Notes under the pieces: model-generated
Seen by the model: the letters and a program-made list of their open reading frames with translations, nothing else
What the model was told of the DNA's origin: nothing
Databases searched by the model: none
Assembly: GCA_020852255.1 (NCBI GenBank)
Contig: JADZBD010000023.1
Coordinates: forward strand, 1 to 64,000
DNA: 64,000 nt
Direction: 5' to 3'
Source of the DNA: Bacteroidia bacterium
GTDB lineage: Bacteria; Bacteroidota; Bacteroidia; JADZBD01
Program-made: the position numbers and the translations under genes
Shown: piece after piece, positions 1-8,105 of the stretch
How the letters are laid out: every line of letters starts with the position of its first letter
Numbering within the stretch: the first letter of the stretch is position 1

Positions 1-11
1 ATTGTTTCTGA

Positions 12-3000
12 TCACCGGATCAGACTCACATGACCCACATAGCTGTGTTTCTTTCCGAGAAAGTCGTACACCACAATCTTCCAGACATACACATCTTCCT
101 GCGCAATATCCTTTCCTCCGTTGGCTTTCCCATCCCAGGCCTTGCCCCACTGCTGTGTATACCAGATGTTATTTCCCCAACGATCGAAGATCCACATCTC
201 GAACTTGCTTTCGTCAATGCCTTCTCCCTTGGGGAGGAAGAAATCGTTGCTGCCGTTTCCATCCGGAGTAAACGCGTTGGGAACATACAAGGTGAAGTCG
301 GGCATCACATACACACACTGCGTAATGGAGTCCACACACTGGTATTGTGATGCTACCACCAGCTTCACACAATACATGCCCGTGTCGCTGTACAAATGAC
401 AGGGATTGGCTGCCGTGGAGTTGTTGTTCTGATCCTGAGGATCACCAAAATCCCAGAAGTACGTCATCGCGTTGGTGCTGGTATTGGTAAAGCAGATCTC
501 CGGATCGAGCACCGATACGCTGTCGGGGCTGGGCGTGAAGCCTGCAATGGGGTTGGGATGAACCGTTACTGTGGTAACCGTGGCCGTGGAACTGCAACCA
601 TTGGCATCGGTCACCGTGAGCACCACGTTATAGCTTCCCGGAAGCGCCCAGCATACCTGCGGAGTGGGTGAAGTAGTAGCGGAAGCAGGTGAGCCGCCGC
701 TGAAGGTCCAGTTCCAGGAGGCGGCATTGGGAGTAAGATCGGTAAAGGTGGTGCACAAGGGAGCACATCCCGCACTGGGTGCAATGGTGGGAATCACCGG
801 CGAAGGGTTCACCACAAGCGTTACCGTGGCTGTAGCCGAGGGAGTGTTACAATTGTCGGTGAGCGTAACGGTATAGGTGGTGGTGGCCGTGGGTGTTACG
901 TTGACAGAGTTTCCGTTGAGGTTACCCGGCTGCCAGGTGTAGGTGTAGCCCGTGCCACTGCCGCCAAGACCCGTTGCGGTGAGTGTGGCGGAACTGCCCA
1001 CGCAGATGGCTCCGGGGTTTACCGAAGCAGATACGGAAAGAGGATCGTTCACCGTAACGGTTACCGTTTGCTGCGTGGTGGTGCAGCCGTTGGCATCTGT
1101 TACGTTTACCGTGTACACCGTGGTAACCGTCGGACATACGTTGGGTCCGGCGGGAGCCCAGGTGGTGGTGTAGGTGGGAGTGCCACCCGTGATGTTAGCT
1201 GTGAGCGTTACGCACTGTCCGATACAAATGGGCGCAGGGTTGGTCACCGTAACTAAGAGCTGCGGTGGTTGCGTGATGGTTACCGTGGCCGTGTCAAGAC
1301 ATCCGGACGCATCGGTGACCGTACAGGTATAGGTTCCCGCACAGAGTCCCGTGGCCGTGGCAGTATTCTGAACAGGAACCGTGTTCCATGCATAAGTGTA
1401 AGGACCTACTCCGCCCGTAGCCGTTACCATGGCATCTCCGTTGCAGGCGTTAAAGCAGGTCACGTTGGTGGAAGATGTAAGTGTGAGTACCACTCCCGGT
1501 GCCAGCGGTACCGTGTTGCAGGCCGTGAGCGTACATCCGTTGGCATCGGTAATGGTTACGCAGTACTGTCCCGGAGTGAGTCCCGTGGCACAAGCCGTGG
1601 TTTGTGCAGGAACGGAGTTCCAGTTATAGCTGTAAGGAGAAATACCGCCCGTTACATTAACGCAGACCTCTCCGTCGGGCTGGTTACAATGGGAGGTATC
1701 CACCGTGGTGGTGGCAGCCAGCGCTGCGGGCTGCGATACAATGGCCGTGTCGGTTACCGTACATCCGTTGGCATCGGTGATGAGAACCGTGTAAGTACCG
1801 GCGCAAAGTCCGTTGACCGAGGCCGTGGTGGCATTACCCGGTGTCCACAGAATATTATAAGGCTGTGTGCCCCCGGCCGGAATACATACTACTTGTCCGT
1901 TGCAGGCTCCGTTACACAATGCCGAGAAGCCCGCCGTGGTAAGCGTAAGCTGAGGGGGCTCGGTAATGGTGGCCACACCCGTGGAGGTACATCCGTTGGC
2001 ATCGCTCACCATAACGGTGTAGGTGCCCGGACAAAGTCCCGTGGCGTTAGGGCCATTGCCGCCCGAAGGAGTCCAGCTGTAGGTAAGCGGAGGCGTGCCG
2101 CCCGTTACGCTTGTAGAGATGGTTCCGTCGCAGGCGCCAAAACAGGTTACGTTGGTAGATCCTGTAATGGTAAGTATCGGACTTGCAAAGGAGCTTACTG
2201 TTATTGTTGTGGTTGCCGTACATCCGTTGGCATCGGTAACCGTTACGGTGTAGGTGGCTGGGCCAAGTCCTGTGGCTGTCTGCGTGGTTTGTCCCGAGGA
2301 GGTCCATAAATAAGTATACCCCGGCGTGCCGCCCGAGGCCGTTACCGTGGCCGATCCGTTGTTCTGGTTACAGGTGGCAGGAGTGCTCGTAGCGGAAGCC
2401 GTTACCGCCGTGGGTTGAGTAATGGTATAGGTCTGGGTGCGCGTACATCCGTTGGCATCGCTCACAGTAACGGTATAGTTACCCGCACATAGTCCCGTGG
2501 AGGTTTGCGTGGTTTGTCCGCCCGGTGTCCACAGATAAGTGTATCCCGGCGTGCCGCCCGAGGCGGTGGCCGTGGCGGTTCCCGTACATGCCCCGTTACA
2601 AACCGGGTTGGTTTGTGTGGGCGCGATCTGCAATGCTGTGGGTTGTGTTATGGTATAGCTGCCCGTGGAGGTACAACCTGCTGCATCGGTCACCACTACC
2701 GTGTAGGTTCCCGCACAAAGTCCCGTGGCTGTGGCCGTGGTCTGCGCACTGGGCGTCCATACATAAGTGTAGGGAGCCTGTCCGCCGGTTACAGTCAACG
2801 CAACCGATCCGTTACACTGTCCGTTGCAAAGCACATTGGTGATGGTGGGTGTCAGCGTGAGTCCGCCTCCGGCTGAGGTCACCGTGATGGTAGTAGTGGC
2901 ACTTAAACATCCCGTGGCATCGGTAACAGTAACCGTATAGGTTCCTGCACAAAGTCCCGTAGCGTTTTGAGTAGTTTGATTGGTTGGTGTCCACAAATAA

Positions 3001-4055
3001 GTATAGGGCGCACTGCCTCCCGTAGCCGTCACCGATGCTGAACCATTACAATTGGAACAGGTGGCCGGAACCATACTCGGAGTAAGCGTTAAACTATTGG
3101 GCAAGGGACAGGTTGTACAGGTATTGGTTCGGTAATACAAGCCGGTTACGACCCATAGGTAGCAATCTCCCGGCGCGATCAAACAGTTAACAGTAGCGTT
3201 TGCGGTAGCAGCGGGTACAGTTACCGCGCCCTCGTTGTAGTTCCACCAGTTCCACGGACATGCAAAGTTTGGTCCGAGTGTAGAAGAAATCTGAGTACCT
3301 GCTAGCTGGAAATCTCCGGCCATGATGAACAGACGGGCGTAAATGGAGGTGGCGCATGCGTTGATACCCGTGATTCCGGAAGTAGTATTTCCTCCGATTC
3401 CAACAATGGCTCCATCGTGGATGATCATGTGTCCCTGATAATTTGCGGTAGGATCGGAAAAGATGATGAACAGCGTGGCGCCGTCTGTGTCTTTTTGTGC
3501 AGTGGGAGGGTTGGTCGGGAATCCGCTGACAATGTAATTTCCGTTTCCGGTGATAGCGGTTGTTACGTCTACCCGGATAGAAGTTGATCCACCGTATCCC
3601 CAGCATTTGTCAGCCCCTGTTCCGATGTTTACTGCAGGGAAGGTGAAGGACTGGCTGGCTGGGTTGGTGATGGTTACGTTGAATGCAACGGGGGTTCCTG
3701 TGAGTGAGGCGTAGAGATACGCACGTTCTATGGTTCGGCATACCGGGATTCCGGTGATCGCGTAAGTAGCAGGCTGAGTCACTCCGGCAAGAGATCCTCT
3801 TTTGCCAAGACGCAGTGTGGCTTGCGTGTAGTTCAGTCCGCATTTTGACAAATTGAAGGTCTGCCCATGAGATCCATTACCGTTTTGGGGGCTTGGAGTA
3901 TTGGGAGGGGGTGCCTGAACGGGAACCCCACAGGTTCCAAGGGGAGGAAAATCATCAATTAGTGGCAAATTGGTAACTGATTGAGAAAATGCCAATGAGT
4001 TGATTCCCAGAGCTATAAAAATAGAAAGGAATCTGTTTTTGATGAGGCTTTTCAT
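12..4055 (-). CDS. Giant SprB-repeat surface protein with T9SS type B (gliding-motility) C-terminal domain
   Basis: Predicted secreted adhesin-like protein of about 1,347 aa. I chose the ATG at 4055 because it gives a clean signal peptide (MKSLIKNRF... ending LAFSQ); an upstream GTG at 4139 would add 28 residues before it. Next comes a roughly 300-residue beta-rich head that resembles DUF3344-type domains. About eight SprB-like repeats of 75 aa follow (pattern CNGxCNG, GG..PYTYxW, [17 protein letters not shown]), then two Ig-like units, two PKD domains, and a terminal domain with PNAFTPDGNGSND, FDRWGN and EDVYVWK. That ending is the CHU_C/type B sorting domain recognised by T9SS. In Flavobacterium johnsoniae, SprB repeats occur in the gliding adhesin. 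The many cysteines in repeat positions suggest disulfide-stabilised units after export. Family assignment is confident; a role in motility or attachment is inference. Confidence 0.9.
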   Translation of the reverse strand: MKSLIKNRFLSIFIALGINSLAFSQSVTNLPLIDDFPPLGTCGVPVQAPPPNTPSPQNGNGSHGQTFNLSKCGLNYTQATLRLGKRGSLAGVTQPATYAITGIPVCRTIERAYLYASLTGTPVAFNVTITNPASQSFTFPAVNIGTGADKCWGYGGSTSIRVDVTTAITGNGNYIVSGFPTNPPTAQKDTDGATLFIIFSDPTANYQGHMIIHDGAIVGIGGNTTSGITGINACATSIYARLFIMAGDFQLAGTQISSTLGPNFACPWNWWNYNEGAVTVPAATANATVNCLIAPGDCYLWVVTGLYYRTNTCTTCPLPNSLTLTPSMVPATCSNCNGSASVTATGGSAPYTYLWTPTNQTTQNATGLCAGTYTVTVTDATGCLSATTTITVTSAGGGLTLTPTITNVLCNGQCNGSVALTVTGGQAPYTYVWTPSAQTTATATGLCAGTYTVVVTDAAGCTSTGSYTITQPTALQIAPTQTNPVCNGACTGTATATASGGTPGYTYLWTPGGQTTQTSTGLCAGNYTVTVSDANGCTRTQTYTITQPTAVTASATSTPATCNQNNGSATVTASGGTPGYTYLWTSSGQTTQTATGLGPATYTVTVTDANGCTATTTITVSSFASPILTITGSTNVTCFGACDGTISTSVTGGTPPLTYSWTPSGGNGPNATGLCPGTYTVMVSDANGCTSTGVATITEPPQLTLTTAGFSALCNGACNGQVVCIPAGGTQPYNILWTPGNATTASVNGLCAGTYTVLITDANGCTVTDTAIVSQPAALAATTTVDTSHCNQPDGEVCVNVTGGISPYSYNWNSVPAQTTACATGLTPGQYCVTITDANGCTLTACNTVPLAPGVVLTLTSSTNVTCFNACNGDAMVTATGGVGPYTYAWNTVPVQNTATATGLCAGTYTCTVTDASGCLDTATVTITQPPQLLVTVTNPAPICIGQCVTLTANITGGTPTYTTTWAPAGPNVCPTVTTVYTVNVTDANGCTTTQQTVTVTVNDPLSVSASVNPGAICVGSSATLTATGLGGSGTGYTYTWQPGNLNGNSVNVTPTATTTYTVTLTDNCNTPSATATVTLVVNPSPVIPTIAPSAGCAPLCTTFTDLTPNAASWNWTFSGGSPASATTSPTPQVCWALPGSYNVVLTVTDANGCSSTATVTTVTVHPNPIAGFTPSPDSVSVLDPEICFTNTSTNAMTYFWDFGDPQDQNNNSTAANPCHLYSDTGMYCVKLVVASQYQCVDSITQCVYVMPDFTLYVPNAFTPDGNGSNDFFLPKGEGIDESKFEMWIFDRWGNNIWYTQQWGKAWDGKANGGKDIAQEDVYVWKIVVYDFLGKKHSYVGHVSLIR
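1262..3098 (-). repeat. Array of about eight SprB-type repeats (coding)
   Basis: Eight consecutive units of about 225 bp within the giant T9SS protein. Each encodes a Cys-rich SprB-like unit containing GLCAGTYTV or a variant and a VTDAxGC end. Units differ in sequence but share long identical DNA blocks; for example, the stretches around 2290-2340 and 2510-2580 are near copies. Such arrays expand and contract by recombination, so the copy number in an assembly should be treated with care. Confidence 0.8.
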
Positions 4056-4116
4056 GGGCTTTGAACGATTTAGAACACGCTTTAGGAGTAGACAACTGAC
4101 CGGGACTAAAAGTTGT

Positions 4117-4148
4117 ATTGGGAGATGATAAATTTTCACTTACATTTG
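4117..4148 (+). promoter_or_regulatory. Putative Bacteroidota promoter for rpsF-rpsR-rplI
   Basis: TACATTTG (4141-4148) matches the Bacteroidota -7 consensus TAnnTTTG. ATTG lies 20 bases upstream, where a TTTG-like -33 element is expected. The rpsF start codon is at 4200, leaving a leader of about 45 bases, which could hold a ribosomal-protein autoregulatory site. Confidence 0.55.
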
Positions 4149-4199
4149 CACCCCCATAAAATCAGGGGAACAACATAAAACACTAAAAATCAATCAAAA

Positions 4200-4556
4200 A
4201 TGGCAAACCATTACGAAACCGTCTTCATTTTAACTCCCGTTTTGTCTGATGAGCAGGCAAAGGAGGCGGTAGGTAAGTACAAAAAGCTGCTTACCTCATT
4301 GGGTGCCAAGGTGGTGCACGAAGAGCACTGGGGACTGCGCAAACTGGCGTATTCCATTCAGAAGAAGAATACCGGCTTCTACCACCTTGTACAGTGGGAA
4401 GGTCCGGGTACATTAGTAGACGAACTTGAGCTTCAGTTCCGGCGTGACGAGCGTGTGCTCCGTTACCTGTCGGTAAAGCTGGACCGTTTCTCTCTTGCTT
4501 ATGCGGAGCGAAGAAGGAACCGGCGCAAGGAAGCGAAGGCATCCTCTTCCAATTAA
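4200..4556 (+). CDS. rpsF: 30S ribosomal protein S6
   Basis: 118-aa ribosomal protein S6 of the 30S platform, where it pairs with S18. The N-terminus has the family start (NHYETVFILTP), the GLRKLAYSIxKK segment in the middle, and the RxDERVLRYL region; the tail is basic (RRRNRRKEAK). It is the first gene of an rpsF-rpsR-rplI operon with 18 bases to rpsR. In many bacteria ssb lies between rpsF and rpsR; here it is absent, as is common in Bacteroidota. Length is normal. Confidence 0.97.
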   Translation: MANHYETVFILTPVLSDEQAKEAVGKYKKLLTSLGAKVVHEEHWGLRKLAYSIQKKNTGFYHLVQWEGPGTLVDELELQFRRDERVLRYLSVKLDRFSLAYAERRRNRRKEAKASSSN

Positions 4557-4574
4557 CCCTAAACGAAAAAGAAA

Positions 4575-4841
4575 ATGGCTGATAACTCCGGCATTCGATA
4601 TCTGAACCCTCCTGCAGTGGAGGTTAAGAAAAAAAAGTACTGTCGCTTTAAAAAGGCGGGTATCAAATATATAGATTACAAAGATCCTGATTTTCTGTTG
4701 AAGTTTGTGAACGAGCAGGGTAAGCTTTTGCCCCGTCGTTTAACCGGTACTTCGCTGAAATATCAGCGAAAGGTTTCACAGGCAGTGAAGCGCGCACGGC
4801 ATCTGGCTTTGATGCCTTACGTTGCGGATCTTTTGAAATGA
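4575..4841 (+). CDS. rpsR: 30S ribosomal protein S18
   Basis: 88-aa S18 protein. The diagnostic middle and end are present: [14 protein letters not shown] followed by [35 protein letters not shown]. It binds the 16S rRNA platform with S6 encoded just upstream. There are 26 bases to rplI. The start ATG at 4575 follows an A-rich leader rather than a strong Shine-Dalgarno site, as is typical of the phylum. Confidence 0.97.
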   Translation: MADNSGIRYLNPPAVEVKKKKYCRFKKAGIKYIDYKDPDFLLKFVNEQGKLLPRRLTGTSLKYQRKVSQAVKRARHLALMPYVADLLK

Positions 4842-4867
4842 ACCCCAATCCCTAAAAACGAAAACAG

Positions 4868-5314
4868 ATGGAAGTAATTCTGAAACAAGACGTCCGTAAG
4901 CTGGGAAGCAAGGACGACGTAGTGAAGGTGAAGGCGGGGTACGGAAGAAATTTTCTTATTCCACGCGGTCTCGCGGTGATGGCAGATGACAACGCCAAAA
5001 AGATTCATGCAGAGGTGTTGAAGCAGCGTGCTCACAAAGAGGCAAGGATTAAAGATGAGGCGGAGAAGTCTGCCGAAAAGCTCAAGGGAATGGTTGTGAA
5101 AGTAGGAGCAAAGGTTGGAGAGTCCGGGAAAATTTTTGGGTCCGTGAATGCCATCCAGCTCGCTGAAGCGATCAAGAAACTTGGCTTTGATGTAGAACGT
5201 AAGAACATCAGCCTCGATGAGGAAGCAATCAAGTCAGTTGGAAGCTATCAGGCCAGCGTCAAGCTGCATAAAGAAGTCATCGCAAAGATCACTTTCGAGG
5301 TGGTGGAAGGATAG
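4868..5314 (+). CDS. rplI: 50S ribosomal protein L9
   Basis: 148-aa L9, a two-domain protein joined by a long helix that binds 23S rRNA near the L1 stalk. The N-terminal signature is clear (VILKQDVRKLGSKDDVVKVKAGYGRNFLIPRGLA). The charged connecting helix follows (HKEARIKDEAEKSAEKL), then the C-terminal domain with FGSVNAIQLAEAIKK. It is the last gene of the operon and is followed 25 bases later by a strong intrinsic terminator. Confidence 0.97.
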   Translation: MEVILKQDVRKLGSKDDVVKVKAGYGRNFLIPRGLAVMADDNAKKIHAEVLKQRAHKEARIKDEAEKSAEKLKGMVVKVGAKVGESGKIFGSVNAIQLAEAIKKLGFDVERKNISLDEEAIKSVGSYQASVKLHKEVIAKITFEVVEG

Positions 5315-5339
5315 AACCCTGCCTCAGATACTGAATGAT

Positions 5340-5369
5340 CCCGGTCAGATTGCTGGCCGGGATTTTTTA
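5340..5369 (+). terminator. Intrinsic terminator of the rpsF-rpsR-rplI operon
   Basis: A nine-pair stem (5340-5348 with 5353-5361, one G-U pair) with a 4-base loop is followed by ATTTTTTA. The T-run overlaps the stop codon of the convergent permease gene. Confidence 0.9.
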
Positions 5370-6608
5370 TTCATATCGTAACGCTTCGATGGGATCCAGT
5401 TTGCTCGCTTTAACAGCGGGATAATATCCGGAGATCACTCCCACAACAAGGCAAAGCAGCGCACCTCCGATCATCCAGTTCCATGGCACCAAAAAATTTC
5501 CTCCCACCATTAGCGCCACTGAATTACCAAGAATAATTCCCAAAACTATACCCGCGATCCCACCTAACTGACAGATAACGATCGCCTCCATTAAGAACTG
5601 ATTCTTGATGGTGTTGCGGGTGGCACCGATTGCTTTACGTGTTCCGATCTCCCGGGTGCGTTCTGTTACGGAAACAAGCATGATGTTCATGAGGCCGATG
5701 GCTGCGCCGGCAAGCGTGATGATGCCAATGATGATCGCCCCCCAGTTGAAGTACGTAAGTTGCTCAATAAGCAACTGCGAAAGGGAATCGCTTTTTGTGA
5801 TCTCAAAATTATCTTCTTCTCCCACCGGCACCTTTCTTACTTTTCTCATTAGTCCGGTAGCCTCACCCACTGCATAATCCAGTTGCATGGCATCCCTGGC
5901 AATTACAGAAATTGTGTAGGACATATTGGGACGGCTGAAATACTGTTTGGCGTTTCCAAGAGGTATGATGCAAATCCGGTCTCCGCCGAATCCGGAGGCA
6001 TTCCCTTTCTCTTTCAAAATACCGATAACGCGGTACTTTCCGGCCCCGACATGGATTACCTGTTCCAGGGGTTTTTCCTTTTTTTTGAAGAGACTTTTAA
6101 TTACATCCTGACCAACAATTACTACGTGTGTGTTGTTCAATATATCCTGGGTGGAAAAATTCCTTCCCGATTCAAGCTCATACCCTGCTGTAGCCAGGTA
6201 ATTTTCATCGCCGCCAATCACCTGGGTGTTGGGATTGCTTTTTACTTCCCCGAATTTTATTGTTGCGTTTCCGGAAGCAAATGTGGAAAGCGATGCGGAT
6301 TGTCCCAGACTAAACTCCCGCACAAAAGTCATTCCTTCATCATATGAAATTGGTCTGTACCGTTTCGGGCGCTTTCCTTTTCGACCGATCCGAACACTCA
6401 TCTCACGGTTCCGGACGGTAAAGGTATTGGCACCCATATTGGTGAAATTGCTGTTAATAGAACCTTTGATGGCATCAATAGCGGTTAAAATTCCCACCAG
6501 TGCCATGATGCCAAATGCAATGATAAAAATCGTTAGCATGGTGCGCAACAGATTGCTTCGGATAGACCGGATCGCAATGCTGATGTTTTCCCTGAAAACG
6601 GCGTTCAT
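5367..6608 (-). CDS. ABC transporter permease, MacB/FtsX family
   Basis: 413-aa inner-membrane permease. The ATG at 6608 (MNAVFRENISIAIRSIRSN) is the usual start of this family; a further upstream reading would add 19 atypical residues. It has one membrane segment near residues 20-45, then a large periplasmic MacB core domain. A C-terminal FtsX domain with three membrane segments contains ERTREIGTRKAIGA and ends DPIEALRYE, both hallmarks of the family. Such proteins work with a separate ATPase and often a membrane-fusion protein in export of lipoproteins, peptides or drugs. Neither partner is adjacent here, so the substrate is unknown. TATTTTGG (minus strand, 6613-6620) could be its -7 element. 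Confidence 0.88.
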   Translation of the reverse strand: MNAVFRENISIAIRSIRSNLLRTMLTIFIIAFGIMALVGILTAIDAIKGSINSNFTNMGANTFTVRNREMSVRIGRKGKRPKRYRPISYDEGMTFVREFSLGQSASLSTFASGNATIKFGEVKSNPNTQVIGGDENYLATAGYELESGRNFSTQDILNNTHVVIVGQDVIKSLFKKKEKPLEQVIHVGAGKYRVIGILKEKGNASGFGGDRICIIPLGNAKQYFSRPNMSYTISVIARDAMQLDYAVGEATGLMRKVRKVPVGEEDNFEITKSDSLSQLLIEQLTYFNWGAIIIGIITLAGAAIGLMNIMLVSVTERTREIGTRKAIGATRNTIKNQFLMEAIVICQLGGIAGIVLGIILGNSVALMVGGNFLVPWNWMIGGALLCLVVGVISGYYPAVKASKLDPIEALRYE

Positions 6609-6728
6609 ATAGCCAAAATAATGGATTTCGAGCTTTCCTTTACTTAATTCGGACGAGCGGTTCAAAGCACATGGGAGGGGGGTACTGTTCCGTTAAACTG
6701 AACCCGTTCGGGACGAACATTTTCCATG

Positions 6729-6736
6729 TATCTTTG
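6729..6736 (+). promoter_or_regulatory. Putative -7 element upstream of the OmpH/Skp-like gene
   Basis: TATCTTTG is a perfect match to TAnnTTTG, 17 bases before the ATG at 6754. TTCG lies 18 bases upstream as a weak -33 candidate. Confidence 0.5.
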
Positions 6737-6753
6737 GATGAAAATACGTTAAT

Positions 6754-7419
6754 ATGAAGAATGCTTCGCTGATCCTGAATGTGTTTCTGACCATTGCAGT
6801 TATTGTCCTGTATGTTCTCCATTTCAATACAGGTACCGGTCCGGAGCCGGAAGGACAAACCAATAGTGTTTCTGTTGAAACTACGCCGGAAAAACTGGCT
6901 TCAGATGTAAAAGTAACCAAAGTACAAGGGGAGGCCGTAATAGTGTATGTGAATATTGACACGCTTCTGGAGAAGTATCAGTATTACCAGGACGTGAGCG
7001 ATGAGATAGAGCGAAATCTTCAAAACATGGAAAACAGCTTCAAGGCACGGGTGATGCGCTATCAGACGGATATGCAGGATTACATCAGCAAAGCGGAGAA
7101 GGGCTTAGTTCCGAAGGAAACAGCTATTGGCATAGAGGAGAAGCTGATGAAGGAGAAGACCAGTATTGAGAATGAGGAGAGAAACATTGGATTAAAGCAG
7201 GAAAAAGAAGCACGAAAGCTTGAGCCGGTGCAGAAGAAGCTGTACGACTTCTTCAAGGAGTTCGTGGCGAAGAACAACTATTCCTGTGTGCTGACCTATA
7301 CTTCTAAAGGTGAAGGCGCTCTCGGAATACGTGACGAGCTTGATGTGACGCGACAGGTTCTGGAGATTCTGAACGAGGACTATACGAAGAATAAAAAGCA
7401 GCCGACACTACCTAAATAA
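6754..7419 (+). CDS. OmpH/Skp-family protein
   Basis: 221-aa protein with an N-terminal hydrophobic segment (residues about 5-22, followed by a Thr/Glu-rich linker), so it is an anchored or exported protein facing the periplasm. From residue 65 there is VIVYVNIDTLLEKYQYY, the typical Skp/OmpH opening, then a long charged coiled coil (about 85-165), then a compact end with YSCVLTYTSKGEGALG. Skp proteins are trimeric periplasmic chaperones that hold unfolded outer-membrane proteins. In Bacteroidota skp copies usually follow bamA; this one stands alone between unrelated genes, so it is probably a paralogue. I see no clear terminator before the convergent LysE gene. Confidence 0.8.
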   Translation: MKNASLILNVFLTIAVIVLYVLHFNTGTGPEPEGQTNSVSVETTPEKLASDVKVTKVQGEAVIVYVNIDTLLEKYQYYQDVSDEIERNLQNMENSFKARVMRYQTDMQDYISKAEKGLVPKETAIGIEEKLMKEKTSIENEERNIGLKQEKEARKLEPVQKKLYDFFKEFVAKNNYSCVLTYTSKGEGALGIRDELDVTRQVLEILNEDYTKNKKQPTLPK

Positions 7420-7451
7420 GCAGGTATCTTTAAGCGGCAAGGGCGTGAATT

Positions 7452-8105
7452 TTACGGCTGTAAGGGAGCAATCAGTCCGTAGGTCCTGTAAACCATCACG
7501 ATTCCCAGTATCACCATTACAATGCCCAGTATTTTGTTCACAACGTTAAAGAACTTGGGTGTAAGCAAGGGTTTGATTTTCCCTGCAGCCAGGGCCTTTC
7601 CGATGTCCGTTGCCAGCACGGTACTTAAGGCAACAGCGAAAAAGATCATCACATGCATAGGTGTGAAATTCTCTTTCCCGGAAATTCCTGCAACCCAGCC
7701 AAACCAGAGCAGGAATACGAAAGGGTTCAGGATGTTCAGCAGAAATCCTTTTATGATGGTAAGAGGAAAGTTCACAGAAGGGATATCAATGTTACCCTCT
7801 TCGTCTGCCTGGGTTTTCTTCTTTTGAAAAAAGGTAACGAAACCGTATACAGCAAGAACAGTGCCGCCGACAATCCCAACAATCAGTTTATTGTTTGGAG
7901 TGTCGAGGATCTTTGCTGCTCCGTACAGCGCCAGTGCTACGCACACCAGATCTGAAATGAATATCCCAATCGCCAGCGCAAGGCCGGAACGAAAGCCTTT
8001 GTTCATGCTGGTTTTCAGCAGTGCAAAGAAGGACGGGCCGAAAGAAAATCCCAGCATCAGACCCAGGCCCGCCCCCTGAAGAATGGCTTCTACCACCGGA
8101 TTCAT
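7452..8105 (-). CDS. LysE-family amino-acid exporter
   Basis: 217-aa membrane protein with about six hydrophobic segments. It shows the LysE/RhtB opening (GLMLGFSFGPSFFALLKTSMNKGFRSGL) and the loop after the third segment near residue 100. Members export amino acids or related small molecules. Its ATG overlaps the stop of the upstream GH3-like gene (ATGA, 8102-8105), which indicates translational coupling. An Asp/Glu-rich insert (ADEEGNID) lies in the cytoplasmic loop. The substrate cannot be told from sequence; the neighbour suggests an amino acid or amino-acid conjugate. Confidence 0.85.
   Translation of the reverse strand: MNPVVEAILQGAGLGLMLGFSFGPSFFALLKTSMNKGFRSGLALAIGIFISDLVCVALALYGAAKILDTPNNKLIVGIVGGTVLAVYGFVTFFQKKKTQADEEGNIDIPSVNFPLTIIKGFLLNILNPFVFLLWFGWVAGISGKENFTPMHVMIFFAVALSTVLATDIGKALAAGKIKPLLTPKFFNVVNKILGIVMVILGIVMVYRTYGLIAPLQP

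Noticed and set aside
1269-2309. Open frame of 346 codons opposite the SprB-repeat gene
   Set aside because: It is antisense to Cys/Gly/Thr-rich repeats whose codon pattern leaves the other strand open. The translation is Arg/Gly/Tyr-rich with no domain.
5367-6608. Complete MacAB-type export system
   Set aside because: Only the permease gene is here. Neither an ATPase nor a membrane-fusion protein gene lies beside it.
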